Of a DNA stretch of 64,000 nucleotides, positions 48,001 through 55,808 are shown piece by piece. The notes beneath the pieces are model-generated. The model was not told where the DNA came from. It did no database searches and worked only from the letters and a program-made list of their open reading frames with translations. Each line of letters opens with the position of its first letter. Within the stretch, counting starts at the first letter, position 1. The DNA comes from Plazaster borealis (Eukaryota; Echinodermata; Asteroidea; Forcipulatida; Labidiasteridae), in NCBI GenBank assembly GCA_021014325.1, contig CM037457.1:12776538-12840537 (forward strand), given 5' to 3'. The translations under genes were made by a program, and so were the position numbers.

Positions 48001-51000
48001 GAGGTTCTCCACAAAATGTAAATAGGCCCTCCCCACAAAATGTAGAAATCAGACCAGTGGAGAATGGTATTGCTGACCATGCTGAAGTGAAAGAGAGAAG
48101 GAACCACACAAGTGAGTCTCAGCAGTCTGTGGAAAAAAAGCTTTCTATAGAAAATACCCCAGAAAGCAGACCAGTTGCAAATGGTCATGTCGGACAAACC
48201 AAGTCATCAGATAATCTACACACCACTGAACCCAATCAATCTGAAGACATTGTCAGTGAACTCTCCACCCCAGAGAGCCGGGTCAGTTCGGGAAAATCCA
48301 GACCCAGAGATCTTAATGTTACAGGAACCTGTAAACCCTCACATGAATCTGATAGTGCCTTTTCTGGGAGCAACTCGCCGATTTTAGACTGCAACTACAA
48401 TGGTGGTAGCTCAATTCCTCAAGCCAACCCTGTCGGAAGCTCTCAGAAGGGCTCCCAGGTTGCCAACTGGCTGCAAGCTCTTGGAGAGGACACTGACACT
48501 GCCAACTTCATAGATACTCTATCAGACGATCAGAAGAAACGAAAGAGTCTCAGCCTGATCAGGCCGGAGTTTGAGAGGGATAGCGACGAAGCCTGTGTAT
48601 TCTGGGACTATGACTCCGACATTGAGTTTTCCCCTAAGGCTGTCTTATCAAAGAGGGCTCCCTCAGGTGGCGATGGCATCGAGAATGAGGTTGATCAGAT
48701 CTTGCACGCGCTACGCTTCAACGTTCCAAAGGGTGGAAACCATCAAACAAACTCAAACCGGAGCAGAGCTTATCGAGGTGCACTCAACAGTGAAGCCAGT
48801 GAAGCCAGCACCATTGAAACTCTGAACTCGTCCATGAATGAGAACCATTTCTCAATGCTCAACTCATCACTTCACGCGGACAGGAATCTTAATGCCTCGG
48901 GCCTCTCAAACCAAAGTTTAAATAAATCAATGAGGTCGCACTCATCACCTGTTCAAGGAACTGTACCCAGGTCTCTTTATACTCCAATCGGAAGGACTAT
49001 TGGAATGCCAACGACAGGTTAGAAAATATCAATTTTATCTTTACTATTTTTTTGTTTGAACTTTTCACATTGAATGGCATATTGGTTTGTTTTTCTTCAT
49101 ATATCAATTTTTAAATTTTGTATCTTTTGGGGGTGTAAGACAGTTTCAAGAATGTAGTTTTTTTCCCCCATTTGAGGTAACATGTCACATGTTTTGATGT
49201 TCATATTGACCCAATTTACTTGATGTCATCATCACGTTAATTTTGGTTGCCCCATTTTGGGAGTCGATGTCATTGTGTGTTGTACAGTGTAGTGCGTATT
49301 TGAGGCGACGCGACGTTTGCACGCTTACCTATTGACTCCCACAATGATGAGTGTGGCACAGTCGCCGCAAGTAACATGGGTCAATACTTAAGACTTTTGC
49401 ATTTGGCTTACTGATAATTTTTCTCATAGATTAGAGCCAACGTTTCTTAGGGTAAACTGGTATTTGTTCAAATACTATTGAACTTTAATTACACGTATTC
49501 TGCCCTTTCCCAGAGCTGCCAACTCTCCCTGATTCTGCAGAAATTTCCTTGAAAATTTCCCTGTCTTGATGAACACATTTGAAATTCTCCCTGATTATGG
49601 AAACTTTTTCCCCTATTATGTTGAATGTAATTCAAAATATCTCCCTGATTGGTGTACAAAATTTTCCCGATTGCAAGATGCAAATGTTGGCAGCTCTGCT
49701 TTCCTGTGACACTTGAATTGTGGTGGTTACCATCTTATAAAATCTGCATTTAATTTGAGAGTTTGTATTCCTTCCCGTCTGGTTGTTTAATAGGTCCTTT
49801 CATGGATGCCATCTTTTCACGTCTGGATACCATGATGCAGAACTCGTTTTATGTCAATCTACTGCTGACCGGAATCGTAGCCAGACTAGCTTACTACCCA
49901 CAACCCCTCATGCGCTCATATCTTCTCAATACCAGTATGGTGTTCCAGCCAAGTGTTAGGTCGCTTATACAGGTCAGTATATCAATTATCATTCGATGGT
50001 TGACAACGAGTATATGTAAAGTTATTGTTCAACTGTATTCTTTGGTTAATTTTTTTTTTTAAACTGTTGAGCAGTGTGTAACTGTCTTTGATGAGTAAGA
50101 GCGCTCTATAAATGTAATTATTGTATTGCATTGCATTTGTATTCTATTCTATTCTTGGCCCGATTTCATAAAGCTGTTAAGCAGAAAATGGTGCTTTGCA
50201 AATTTTTATGCATAAAGCCAAAATTAGCAGGGAACCAGTCACAAACAATATACTAATCATAGTATTTTGGCTGGTAACCTGTTTCTGCTGAGCAAGATTT
50301 TTCTTTGCTAAGCACTTTAACGCATCCAAACATTCAAAGATGCGTGAGACTTGCACACCATCTGCTCTTGATTGTTTTTATGTCAAAAATAAGTTATAAT
50401 ACAATAATAATTAATAGTAATAATAACTTTTTTGATAGTGAGACTGAAGTTTACAAACAAGTTTATGTGTTATTCTTGCATAAATAATCCATCTGTGTTT
50501 TTGTATTGTTTTGTATTTCCTCAATGACTTCACGCTACATGTATACGTAGCATCAGTATTGACTAACTGCAGTTGCACAGTATGATGTTGCTGTCAATGT
50601 TTGTGTGTCATTTTGAATTTGTTCAATAACTTCATTTCCTACATTATGTGCTCTTCATTATTGTGCATCATTATTTGCTAAGAACTGCGACAGATTTGTT
50701 GCTGTCCAATGTCTGTGCGTAATTTTTAATTTCAACCATGAACTTTTGCTCACACTCTTACTGAACAATTGCACATTGTTTCATGGATTTAAATGAATTG
50801 TTTCTGTCAATTCGTCAAATTGTTTGTGTGAATATTTTGCATTATTATGTCAGCTATTACTCAAAATGTGAATAATAATTGCTTTCGCATGATTGTTGTT
50901 TTCCATTTTCGTGTAAATTATCATTGTTTATTTTTTCCCTTTAGGAACTTTTGCATTATACCTCTGTCTATTATTGTGTCGATCTGTTATTTTGTTAAAC

Positions 51001-53274
51001 CAACATACAATGACATATTGAACTTCTTATATTGTTTATTTTGTGGGTAATTTATTGTATAAATTAGATCCTGTTTCTTAGTAAAGTAGTCCAAAATATA
51101 GTAACGTGTCTTTTTTCTTCTTACTGATAAGTGATTGCCAGTAATATTTAACAAGAAGAAAGTTTCAACAATTATTATTTCTCCTAATCCTGTCAGGTTC
51201 TCACAACAGTAAGGAACAACTTAGATGCCTATGCAGCAACCATCCCCGAGTTTGAAAACCTTCTTGTCCGCGCAAAGGAGTACCTTTTCCTGCGGGAAGA
51301 CGGCGACAGCGTTTACAAAGGGCGCTCCCTCGTTGAGAGCGAAGAGTTGGCAAAAACTACAAGACAACGAAGTGGTTCGCTGAAGAGTAGTGGTGAGACG
51401 TTGTTCATATTTGCTCACAGGAACCCCGGTACCAGTTAGCCTTCAAGGCTTACCCAAACACTCTTTTTAAAGGGATTGTATACGTTTGGTAATTGGTAAT
51501 CCTATATAGTTGTAGATATATACCATAAAACTATCCTGTGAAAATTTTGTTTTAAAAGGTGTTAGCGATTTCGAGATATTGCTGAAAATCTGGAGTGGTT
51601 ATGTCCACACAGGAAGAATAATCTGCAATTGGAATACACAATCGTGCTCAGATTAAAAAATAAATGGGATAACAGGTGATATATTCTTCCATAACCGTAG
51701 TACTTCTAAGTGAAAAGTTTCTCAAAATGCATTATACTATCCAAAGCTGCTGTACTTCTTACCAAGTTTTTATTGCCATTAACTTTCAGAGTCATTACCA
51801 AACGTATACAGACCCTCCCCTTTCCCCCACTTGTTAGAACAGTGAGTTACATAACCGTTTCACACTATTTTTTCGTGCACTCTGGGAAATCATATTATAC
51901 CCGGGGTATGAAGCTTTTTTTCATCGTTATCAAGCCTAATACCCCTCAGAGGGTGTAGGGATGCTTATTACCTATAAAAAGTGGAATATGCTTGCCCTTT
52001 GTTCCCCTAGACCTTTGATATGTACAGTGTGTACAGCTTTCATAACCAGCTGAATTACCATGAAGCCCGCCCCTTTTCCTTCCAACAAACAAGCCTATGG
52101 CCCAAAATACACAAGCCCTGGCAGAAAGTCCCCCCCTCTACATTCCCCGCTCAATTGTGATGTCCAACAGGCTTCCTCTGATAGCTACAAGCTGCCCTTG
52201 CTGACCTGGATAAGCATGATTGATGGTTGTTATCAAACAAGGCTGGCAATCTACCACTGCAAGCCTGGCCAAGATTTATGTGTACAAACCAATGGCAGCC
52301 CACCAGACCACAGGTTTTGTAATAGGATTTTCAAGGTGACTGAACTCACCCAGTGCAAATAACCACTGCCATGTGTTTCTGCATGGTACAATGGTGGAAC
52401 ACCTAATATACTGAATTTTTTAAAAATTCATGGGCGGAATTATTTAAAAAATAGCAATATTCTGCACAAAAAAATAGTGAGGCATGCTCCATTAAGGGTT
52501 AAGTTTTGGACATATCTGCAGGCATTGTGTTCTTTAAACAATAATGTAAACATTTTGATACGAAGTGGGAGAAAATTTCTTTGCTTGAACTTGTTTTTAG
52601 AATGTATATATATGTAACTCTAGCAGTTCTATACTAAAAATGTGTAATGCAGTGCATTTGAAGCTGTAAACTAATATTTGTTAATATTTTTTTAAGAAAT
52701 TGCAAATAATAACTTTATTTTTGTCAAATCTAGAACTTTTGTAGGGGTCATTTTAAGGTCGGATGGTGTGCTATAGCCAATACAAATGTGTTATAATTAC
52801 GTAGTCCAAATATTTCGCTGATTTAGTCAGCCTGGGACAGGGCTAGGGATAAATAATTTACCTGAAGGCATACTGTTTTTAAGTTCCTTGACCCTCACAT
52901 TGTTAAAAGTAATGTAGAGGTTTTATTTCAAACATGAGGAAAAGGCAAGGAGTTGAAAAAATGTTGCTTATTTGTAACCAAAGGGTTGTTTTGTTTCTCT
53001 TCCCTCAGCGACCCGGAAATCAACCCCTTTGGATCTCTTCCTACGCCGTGGTAGTCGCCGCAACAAATCCATCAGCGCGGCAGAGAAACAAAAGCTGTCC
53101 AGAATAAACGAAGCAGGGATGGCCTTGCCGGCTGCATCTGCAGAGTACCAGTCGCTCAAGACGAGGAACGCCGTCTACTGCTCGGTCATCTTCGACGAGT
53201 TCCTCAAGGAACTGGCGGCTATTTCTCAGGAGCATGCTGTTGCATTCAGTGAGCAGGAACTTGGATTAAGATAA
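17914..53274 (+). CDS. FHIP1: FHIP1 homologue (FHF complex subunit HOOK-interacting protein 1), complete
   Basis: Exons 17914-18091, 19333-19748, 21965-22171, 26229-26387, 28968-29054, 44581-44748, 46128-46207, 47174-49017, 49794-49972, 51197-51392 and 53009-53274 join with consistent phases into 1259 residues, longer than the roughly 970-1040 of human FHIP1A/B. Family blocks appear in order: RIYEMMLAQAKQ, LVLLLHQLC, GQQARDALLLC, VLATGLGALYSRLPRKL, SLEFCNAVVQVAHP, GFLVPVIGPALHQ, ATAYVNLFL, CEDFMLELILRYLVPCNH, then the C-terminal block starting PFMDAIFSRLD. FHIP1 joins FTS/AKTIP and Hook proteins; in vertebrates FHIP1B brings this dynein adaptor to Rab5 early endosomes. The start has a strong context (ACCATG). 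The extra length is mostly a disordered linker in exon 8. Intron 5 is 15.5 kb. Confidence 0.97.
18092..19332. other. FHIP1 intron 1, no feature seen
   Basis: AT-rich, with poly(T) runs and a T8G10 stretch near 19010-19025. No exon or recognisable repeat that I could support. Confidence 0.5.
19333..19748 (+). CDS. FHIP1: FHIP1 exon 2
   Basis: Residues 60-198. The acceptor CACTCCAG restores phase 1; the earlier AG at 19291 would break the frame. Carries DIQAVANYATQMMYLLVEE, RENVMDQLLSWG, MKRELLRIYEMMLAQAKQ and LVLLLHQLCVSLSK, the helical first half of the FHIP domain. Donor GTAGAT, phase 0. Confidence 0.95.
19749..21067. other. FHIP1 intron 2, left part
   Basis: No exon found. Contains a C/G-rich tract at 20735-20815 with short complementary runs (CCCCCGCTCCCCCGCTC against GGGGGGCGGGGGCCC) that could fold. 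Confidence 0.4.
21068..21443 (-). mobile_element. TTAA MITE, family A
   Basis: 376 bp, TTAA at 21064-21067 and 21444-21447. Slightly longer left end (AGGTACAATGTATCTCGTAC). Central palindrome has a one-sided change. Confidence 0.85.
21620..21776 (-). pseudogene. LINE reverse-transcriptase fragment
   Basis: The - strand reads LSRLDYCNSLLYGV, then NRLQKVQN, a stop (TGA) and AARLV. This is the late RT motif of CR1/L2-like non-LTR retrotransposons. About 50 codons with one in-frame stop; a dead fragment in FHIP1 intron 2. Confidence 0.75.
21965..22171 (+). CDS. FHIP1: FHIP1 exon 3
   Basis: Residues 199-267: DPMLLEYLFHASPSQGP, LLIPFLHRDGKVGQQARDA and YISESTNLCPV. Very high similarity to vertebrate FHIP1. 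Phase 0 at both ends; donor GTAAGT. Confidence 0.96.
22700..22925 (-). pseudogene. LINE 3' end fragment
   Basis: The - strand frame 22915-22802 reads AAAELWNCMSPESVKEA, then VEQFKNRLKSNLF and a TAA stop. This is the closing motif of CR1/L2-type retrotransposon ORFs. Downstream comes a short tail (GCGCTATATAAATATGG) ending in TATTATTG. A 5'-truncated insertion in FHIP1 intron 3. Confidence 0.75.
22926..24007. other. FHIP1 intron 3, middle, no feature seen
   Basis: AT-rich; open frames on both strands near 23390-23715 overlap each other and show no family pattern. No repeat copy recognised within the window. Confidence 0.4.
24008..24189. mobile_element. hAT-like MITE with 5-bp target duplication
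   Basis: 182 bp. Ends CAGGGTTCTCCCCAGG and its mirror GAGGAGAACCCTG. Flanked exactly by GTATT at 24003-24007 and 24190-24194. Confidence 0.8.
24957..25260. mobile_element. hAT-like MITE with 5-bp target duplication
   Basis: 304 bp, same ends as the element at 24008, flanked exactly by GTTGT at 24952-24956 and 25261-25265. Interior has the same GTCTTCGGAATGTTTTCTAC block plus extra sequence. Confidence 0.82.
25300..25515. repeat. Repeat shared with 49200-49395 and 54815-55160
   Basis: Shares the segment around GTCATCACC...GGTTGCGCCATTTTGGGAGT and a mirrored GACTCCCAAATTATG farther on. The copy at 49200 has inverted ends TATTGACCCA and TGGGTCAATA. Confidence 0.5.
25546..26122 (-). repeat. tRNA-derived SINE, long family, interrupted
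   Basis: Reverse copy: head GCGGTCAAGTGGACCGAACT near 26115, tail near 25550 with TATATAAGGACTGGGTATTC. The middle (about 25811-25965) is unrelated inserted sequence. Confidence 0.65.
26229..26387 (+). CDS. FHIP1: FHIP1 exon 4
   Basis: Residues 268-320: VLATGLGALYSRLPRKLDIR, then HWHCLTREDW and MFLHSLEFCNAVVQ. Acceptor TTTGGCAG, donor GTTAGT, phase 0. Confidence 0.96.
26690..27175. repeat. Two local tandem duplications in FHIP1 intron 4
   Basis: A unit at 26690-26766 (TTTGTTATTGCAATCATTTA) recurs diverged at 26844-26919. A second unit (ATTTACAGTTTACATTTTTA) appears at 27063 and 27135 with a period near 70. Confidence 0.65.
27238..27661. mobile_element. CAGGGTTC-ended element, probable hAT relative
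   Basis: Starts CAGGGTTCAGCCCAGG, ends GCAGAACCCTG; 424 bp. Related by its ends to the elements at 24008 and 24957, but with a different interior and no clear target duplication. Confidence 0.5.
28552..28921 (+). mobile_element. TTAA MITE, family A
   Basis: 370 bp; right flank TTAA 28922-28925, left flank mutated to TTCA. Ends 46 bases before FHIP1 exon 5, so it may overlap the branch-point region. Confidence 0.85.
28968..29054 (+). CDS. FHIP1: FHIP1 exon 5
   Basis: Residues 321-349: VAHPIVSNQLIQYFHDG and FLVPVIGPALHQ. Acceptor TTTTACTAG, donor GTAAAA, phase 0. The following intron runs 15.5 kb. Confidence 0.95.
29743..29945 (+). mobile_element. Element B copy
   Basis: GGGCCACATTTCATGGAGCTG at the left, AAGGTTACCAGCCAAAATAC inside, GCTCTATAATTTGGGCCC at the right. 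Both former TTAA sites read TTTTAAAG. Confidence 0.75.
32929..33085. mobile_element. Palindromic element with GGCCGATTTCACAAA ends
   Basis: Left GGGGCCGATTTCACAAAGAG and its mirror GTGAAATCGACCT. The interior repeats the palindromic words GACTAGTC, AAGACTAGTCTTA and CCTAGGACTAGTCCTAA. 157 bp. Confidence 0.7.
33967..34223 (-). repeat. tRNA-derived SINE, second family
   Basis: The - strand starts GTCAAGTGGTTAGACTACAG (A box), then GGGCTCGAATTC (B box), and a body shared with 14345-14620. About 255 bp. Confidence 0.7.
34288..34696. mobile_element. Long foldback element with hammerhead-like core
   Basis: Inner arms 34328-34384 and 34605-34661 are almost perfect reverse complements (TTTGTTCTTTGAGAACTTGT). 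Weaker pairing continues outward (CAGTTTGCGGTAA against TTACCATTTG...GCAAACTG). In the loop, 34391-34420 reads CTGACGAT, a stem GACTAG/CTAGTC, then GAAA. Such paired long arms are known from Penelope-like insertions; the assignment is tentative. Confidence 0.65.
35507..35711. mobile_element. CAGAGCTGCCAAC-ended MITE (older copy)
   Basis: Starts CAGAGCTGCCAACTCTC, ends TTGGCAACTTTG; interior has repeated ATCTCCCTGATT. Flanks CTGTTG and CTATAG could be a decayed 6-bp duplication. Confidence 0.65.
37661..37915 (+). repeat. tRNA-derived SINE, long family, 5' truncated
   Basis: Body blocks shared with 8093-8559: CATAATTGCTTCGACTTTTG, a GTGTTGTAAAATACACATTA block and TGGCTGCAGATTGAGC. No tRNA head. 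Confidence 0.55.
38163..38521. mobile_element. CpG-rich inverted-repeat element
   Basis: Left TAGTATGGTGTTCTAAAGAC and mirrored right CAGTATGGTTGTTCTATAAG. The interior is unusually rich in CGT/ACG/CGAC words for this window, giving a spurious 101-codon open frame. Confidence 0.65.
39171..39212 (+). CDS. Candidate FHIP1 microexon (42 nt, in frame)
   Basis: After a long pyrimidine-rich tract (39128-39168) and TTCATAG there are 42 bases with an open phase-0 frame, FSFADGDTGDVDNP, then a good donor GTAGGT. Both flanking FHIP1 exons are phase 0, so inclusion would insert 14 acidic residues between GPALHQ and NPQDEIV without changing the frame. Vertebrate FHIP1 has no insert I recognise here, so it would be an alternative cassette. 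A chance match is quite possible. Confidence 0.3.
40294..40452. mobile_element. Palindromic element with CCAG/ATCTTGG ends
   Basis: CCAGCCTTGGGGCTTTTTCC at the left mirrors GGGAAAAGCCCAAGATTGG at the right; GGCTCC/GGAGCC runs inside continue the fold. 159 bp. Confidence 0.65.
40468..40606. mobile_element. Palindromic element with GTTGGCGGCTA arms
   Basis: GGCCATATCTGAGTTGGCGG at the left mirrors CCGCCAATTCGGACACAGCC at the right. Interior has repeated CTACGG and GTTGCTAAGGGTGT. It sits 15 bases from the preceding palindrome. Confidence 0.65.
40745..40940 (+). repeat. tRNA-derived SINE, third type
   Basis: A box TTGGCTCAGTGGTTTC and B box TGTTCGAATCCCC with suitable spacing; no matching acceptor stem. 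Followed by ACTGCGAGGTTTTTTTCCTT. Confidence 0.5.
41641..42028 (-). mobile_element. TTAA MITE, family C
   Basis: 388 bp, TTAA at 41637-41640 and 42029-42032. Ends AGAGATTGTATGCGTTTGG and CCAAATGTATACAGACCCT. The end sequence shares GTTTGGTAAT with family A. Confidence 0.82.
44581..44748 (+). CDS. FHIP1: FHIP1 exon 6
   Basis: Residues 350-405: NPQDEIVAATAYVNLFLTSI, PPLMKGFLHYLC and LESLLSRFSTNSR, matching the family block containing ASTAYLDLFLRSI. Acceptor GATTCTTCAG, donor GTAACT, phase 0. Confidence 0.96.
44898..45188. mobile_element. Inverted-repeat element with inner hairpin
   Basis: Ends ATAGACCCATTGCA and its mirror TGCAATGGGTCTAT. Inside, 44948-44966 and 44994-45012 are perfect complements (GTCATTTTGGGTGTCAAAA). 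TGACGTCA-like TGACGTCATATG lies next to the right end. Confidence 0.72.
45582..45947 (-). mobile_element. TTAA MITE, family A
   Basis: 366 bp; right flank TTAA 45948-45951, left flank ATAA. In FHIP1 intron 6. Confidence 0.85.
46128..46207 (+). CDS. FHIP1: FHIP1 exon 7
   Basis: Residues 406-431 plus two bases: LCLVTLSLFDTLVNLNCEDF and MLELIL(R). Acceptor TTCTTTTCAG, donor GTACGT, phase 2; the Arg codon is completed by the first base of exon 8. Confidence 0.95.
46347..46730 (+). repeat. Degenerate minisatellite, motif near GAAGGATTTGGGCT
   Basis: At least eight recognisable copies of a core like TCGAAGGATTTGGGCT at about 46352, 46396, 46440, 46486, 46524, 46612, 46660 and 46707, spaced 40-90 bases apart with diverged filler. 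In FHIP1 intron 7. Confidence 0.7.
47174..49017 (+). CDS. FHIP1: FHIP1 exon 8 (large linker exon)
   Basis: Residues 432-1046, 1844 bases uninterrupted. Starts YLVPCNHLMVSQR, then KSADRFLSLRPACCK. A second conserved block follows: VEYLLDAKEGIRACTIGTLN and WSAPYDG. The middle is Ser/Pro/Asn-rich and low in predicted structure, with near repeats NRGSPQNVN and NRPSPQNVE. Toward the end come SDSAFSGSNSPIL and CVFWDYDSDIEFSPKAV. The linker accounts for the greater length than human FHIP1. Ends in phase 1; an in-frame stop lies directly after the donor, so it must be spliced. Confidence 0.96.
49200..49395. mobile_element. Inverted-ended repeat (TATTGACCCA...)
   Basis: Begins TATTGACCCAATTTACTTGA, ends ACATGGGTCAATA; GGGAGTCGATGTC and TTGACTCCC pair inside. 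Related to 25300 and 54815. In FHIP1 intron 8. Confidence 0.6.
49511..49698. mobile_element. CAGAGCTGCCAAC-ended MITE with 6-bp target duplication
   Basis: 188 bp, ends CAGAGCTGCCAACTC and GTTGGCAGCTCTG, flanked exactly by CTTTCC at 49505-49510 and 49699-49704. Same family as 35507. Confidence 0.8.
49794..49972 (+). CDS. FHIP1: FHIP1 exon 9
   Basis: Residues 1047-1106: PFMDAIFSRLDTMMQNSFYV, NLLLTGIVARLAYYPQP and LMRSYLLNTSMVFQ. Conserved C-terminal helical block of the family. Acceptor GTTTAATAG, donor GTCAGT; phase 1 in, phase 0 out. Confidence 0.96.
50157..50318. mobile_element. Element B relative, diverged
   Basis: GGCCCGATTTCATAAAGCTG at the left, AGTATTTTGGCTGGTAACCT inside (reverse of the usual order), TTTGCTAAGCACTT at the right. 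The right end is degraded. Confidence 0.55.
51197..51392 (+). CDS. FHIP1: FHIP1 exon 10
   Basis: Residues 1107-1171: VLTTVRNNLDAYAATIPEFE, then LLVRAKEYLFLREDG and an Arg/Ser-rich tail. Acceptor CCTGTCAG, donor GTGAGA, phase 1. Confidence 0.95.
51471..51816 (-). mobile_element. TTAA MITE, family C
   Basis: 346 bp; left flank TTAA 51467-51470, right flank lost (CCCT followed by CCCC). Interior matches 41641-42028, e.g. GTGGTTATGTCCACACAGGA. Confidence 0.8.
51817..53008. other. FHIP1 intron 10, remainder
   Basis: An open frame at 52060-52362 (100 codons) has no family pattern, no splice support and a Pro/Ser composition; I do not call it. Otherwise AT-rich with no features. Confidence 0.4.
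53009..53274 (+). CDS. FHIP1: FHIP1 exon 11 with stop
   Basis: Residues 1172-1259: a basic stretch (LFLRRGSRRNKSIS), then NAVYCSVIFDEFLKELAAIS, typical of the end of FHIP1, and EHAVAFSEQELGLR before TAA at 53272-53274. Acceptor CTTCCCTCAG. A possible poly(A) signal AATAAA lies at 53834-53839. Confidence 0.95.
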
Positions 53275-53834
53275 GAGAGAATGGAATCATGAATCTTGAA
53301 GACAAGAAAGACAAGATGACTCGGCAAATAATTAATTTTTTAACAACTTTTAAAGGAACTTTTAGACATGATAATATTTTATGAATCGTAAATCTTTTTT
53401 TTAAAATAATAATATGGTTGGTCTTTTACAATTTTATTTTGTCTTATACAAACATTCCTGGCTCCTGTTGATGGTTGGTAATTCAATATGCAATGCACAC
53501 ACACATTGGTCGCATGCGAGGGATTATTTGCTGCGTCTGGCTTCAAATCTGACATACGTATGTGAGTTCTGCTCGAAATAGCTGATTTTTGGAGCCAAAG
53601 TGTTCAAAGTTGGTGCAGTTTACTGTAGATTTACTAAACACTTTGTTACTCTAAACAAAATGCTTGATTGCATATCTGAGTTTGCATATCTGGGTTACAT
53701 TATGGAACCCCATTCCTCCTAAATCCTCGTCAGGAAATTGTCTGATTGCAGTGGATTGAGGACTGAAGGCACGAATAACAGTTGCTTTTTCATCATAGTA
53801 AAACTTTTGTTAAATTTGTTATAGACTACTCTAA

Positions 53835-54030
53835 ATAAAAATAAAACTGGGGTCTTATATAGTGCACATACTCCCAATAAGGTACTTAAGACGCTTAAAC
53901 AAAGAGAAACATTTACCAATTGATGACCGATTGAGCCCAAATTTTTACAGGCTTGTTATTTTATGCATATGTTGGGATACACCAAGTGAGGATACTGGTC
54001 TTTGACAAAAAGTATACATGTCTTTAAACA
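53835..54030 (-). repeat. SINE tail joined to a family A fragment
   Basis: 53835-53910 resembles a SINE 3' end on the - strand (TATATAGTGCACATAC). 53916-54027 matches the right end of family A through TTATGCATATGTTGGGATAC but lacks the rest. Confidence 0.5.
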
Positions 54031-54814
54031 ATAACTTCATATCTTTTCTTCGGACTTATCAGCAACAAATTTTTGAGGACATTAAGGAAACTTTGTTTTT
54101 GTTTGAGAATCTTTTGGGGAATGTTTACATCGATGACAAACGTTTTTTTTGTTTTGCTGACATTTGTCAATTATTATCTCTGTCTTTCCATGGTAACTCA
54201 CTTGCATTGTGGGTTTTCAAATAGTGCCAAATTATCCAATTGTACAGAAACAATCTATATTGTGGTTATTTTGTGATAATCTCTTGAAAAGAAAAATAAT
54301 CTTACAGTGCTCAGCTTAAAGGAAAGAAGAGGCAAACCTATATCATAAACAAAGTTATTGTGAAGGCAAAAGTTGTAGATGTGTCACTGACTGGGAACTT
54401 TTTTTCTGAGCACTGCAGGTTCACCTAGCAAATTAGTAATCATTGTTCTTCGCAGGCTTAGTGGTGTAATGGTCAAGACATCTGTTGTGGAATGTGAACA
54501 TATATAATTGTGATTCCCAACTGAGAAATTATGGATATTTTAAAGAAAGCACTCAGAAAGTATCAAGTTTAAACTGCTTTATCTGTATTTTTATTTATTT
54601 TTTATTTTTTATTTTTAATGATTTCTTTATCAATCTGAAAGCTGTTTGAACTTTCTTACTGTCCAAAGTAGAAATTTTTCTGCCTGAAATATTGACAAAT
54701 GCAAGAATATTGTCATTCAGACCCCCCAGAGAATCACCCATTTTTGTGTCTGCTTGTTCCATCCATTTCGGGAAGGCTGTTTAAGGATTTGATTGGTGCA
54801 TAGAACAGGTATTT

Positions 54815-55160
54815 CTTCCTAATTGACCCAGTTTACCTGACGCCATCATCACATAATCTTGGTTGCGCCATTTGGGGAGTCAGTGTCCCTGTGTGTATAC
54901 GCGCATTCTTTGCGAGAGGGCGTTTTTCACACTTCCCATAATTTTGACAAAATAGAAACAGCTGTTGCAAATTGCTTACCAACCAGAAGGACCTGTGGTA
55001 TAAATGCAATAAATTGTTTGTGGCCTGACGTTCCGACCCTAGCAGATTCTTTATCTAAGGCTAAGTCTTACCATAATTTTAACGCACAATTTCACTCCAA
55101 ATTGGTGAGCGTGGCAGACAGTAGCTGCTGCGTGTGATATTGGTGCAAGGGGTCGTTGCA
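54815..55160. repeat. Repeat shared with 25300 and 49200
   Basis: TTGACCCAGTTTACCTGACG, then GGTTGCGCCATTTGGGGAGT; a diverged second half. Region 53275-54815 before it holds no gene I can see. Confidence 0.5.
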
Positions 55161-55451
55161 AAACAGTAGACAAAAGTGGGGTTTTTTGTTTAGTTTTATT
55201 TCAAGGAATAGTAGGCATTGACTTTTAATAGTTAAACTTAAGGTACAAGATTGGTATTTTCATATAATATTAAAAAAAACAGTAAAATAAAAAAAATTGA
55301 TACAGAGAGCGAGTGTTGTAAACTTGATACCACCAGCACAAACAGTCCTGGTCAATAAATGTGTACTGACAAACTTTATCTGAAATACAGTCATGTTCAA
55401 GAAAATTGACCTCTAACACAAGATTCGTATTTTTCGCGTTTTGGCATATCA

Positions 55452-55623
55452 AAATAAGCAGGTAATAAACATGCACAGATACAATAAAAAAAGAGGGGGA
55501 AAAGCTGTAAAAAAGGAAATCTCAGACTACTTGGATGAAATAAGCAGGTAATAAACATGCACAGATACAATAAAAAAAGAGGGGGAAAAGCTGTAAAAAA
55601 GGAAATCTCAGACTACTTGGATG
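55452..55623 (+). repeat. Perfect 86-bp tandem duplication
   Basis: Two copies with identical sequence by eye, starting at 55452 and 55538 (each includes AGCAGGTAATAAACATGCAC and ends TACTTGGATGAA). Confidence 0.85.
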
Positions 55624-55808
55624 AAGTTTTTCATGGGTTATTTTTATGTTGTGTTTATTGAAAAACAACAGGATTTTTATTTTTTTTAAATTTTTTTTTA
55701 AGGGGGGGGGGGTACTCTTTCGTAACAATTTTGTATCACACCTTCAAGAACATGAGTGAGCTATCCTATGAAGGGAAACAACAAAATAAACAGACCTAGG
55801 AAAGTTAA

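Noticed and set aside
52060..52362. 100-codon open frame in FHIP1 intron 10
   Set aside because: Reads through without splice signals or a recognisable family; probably chance.
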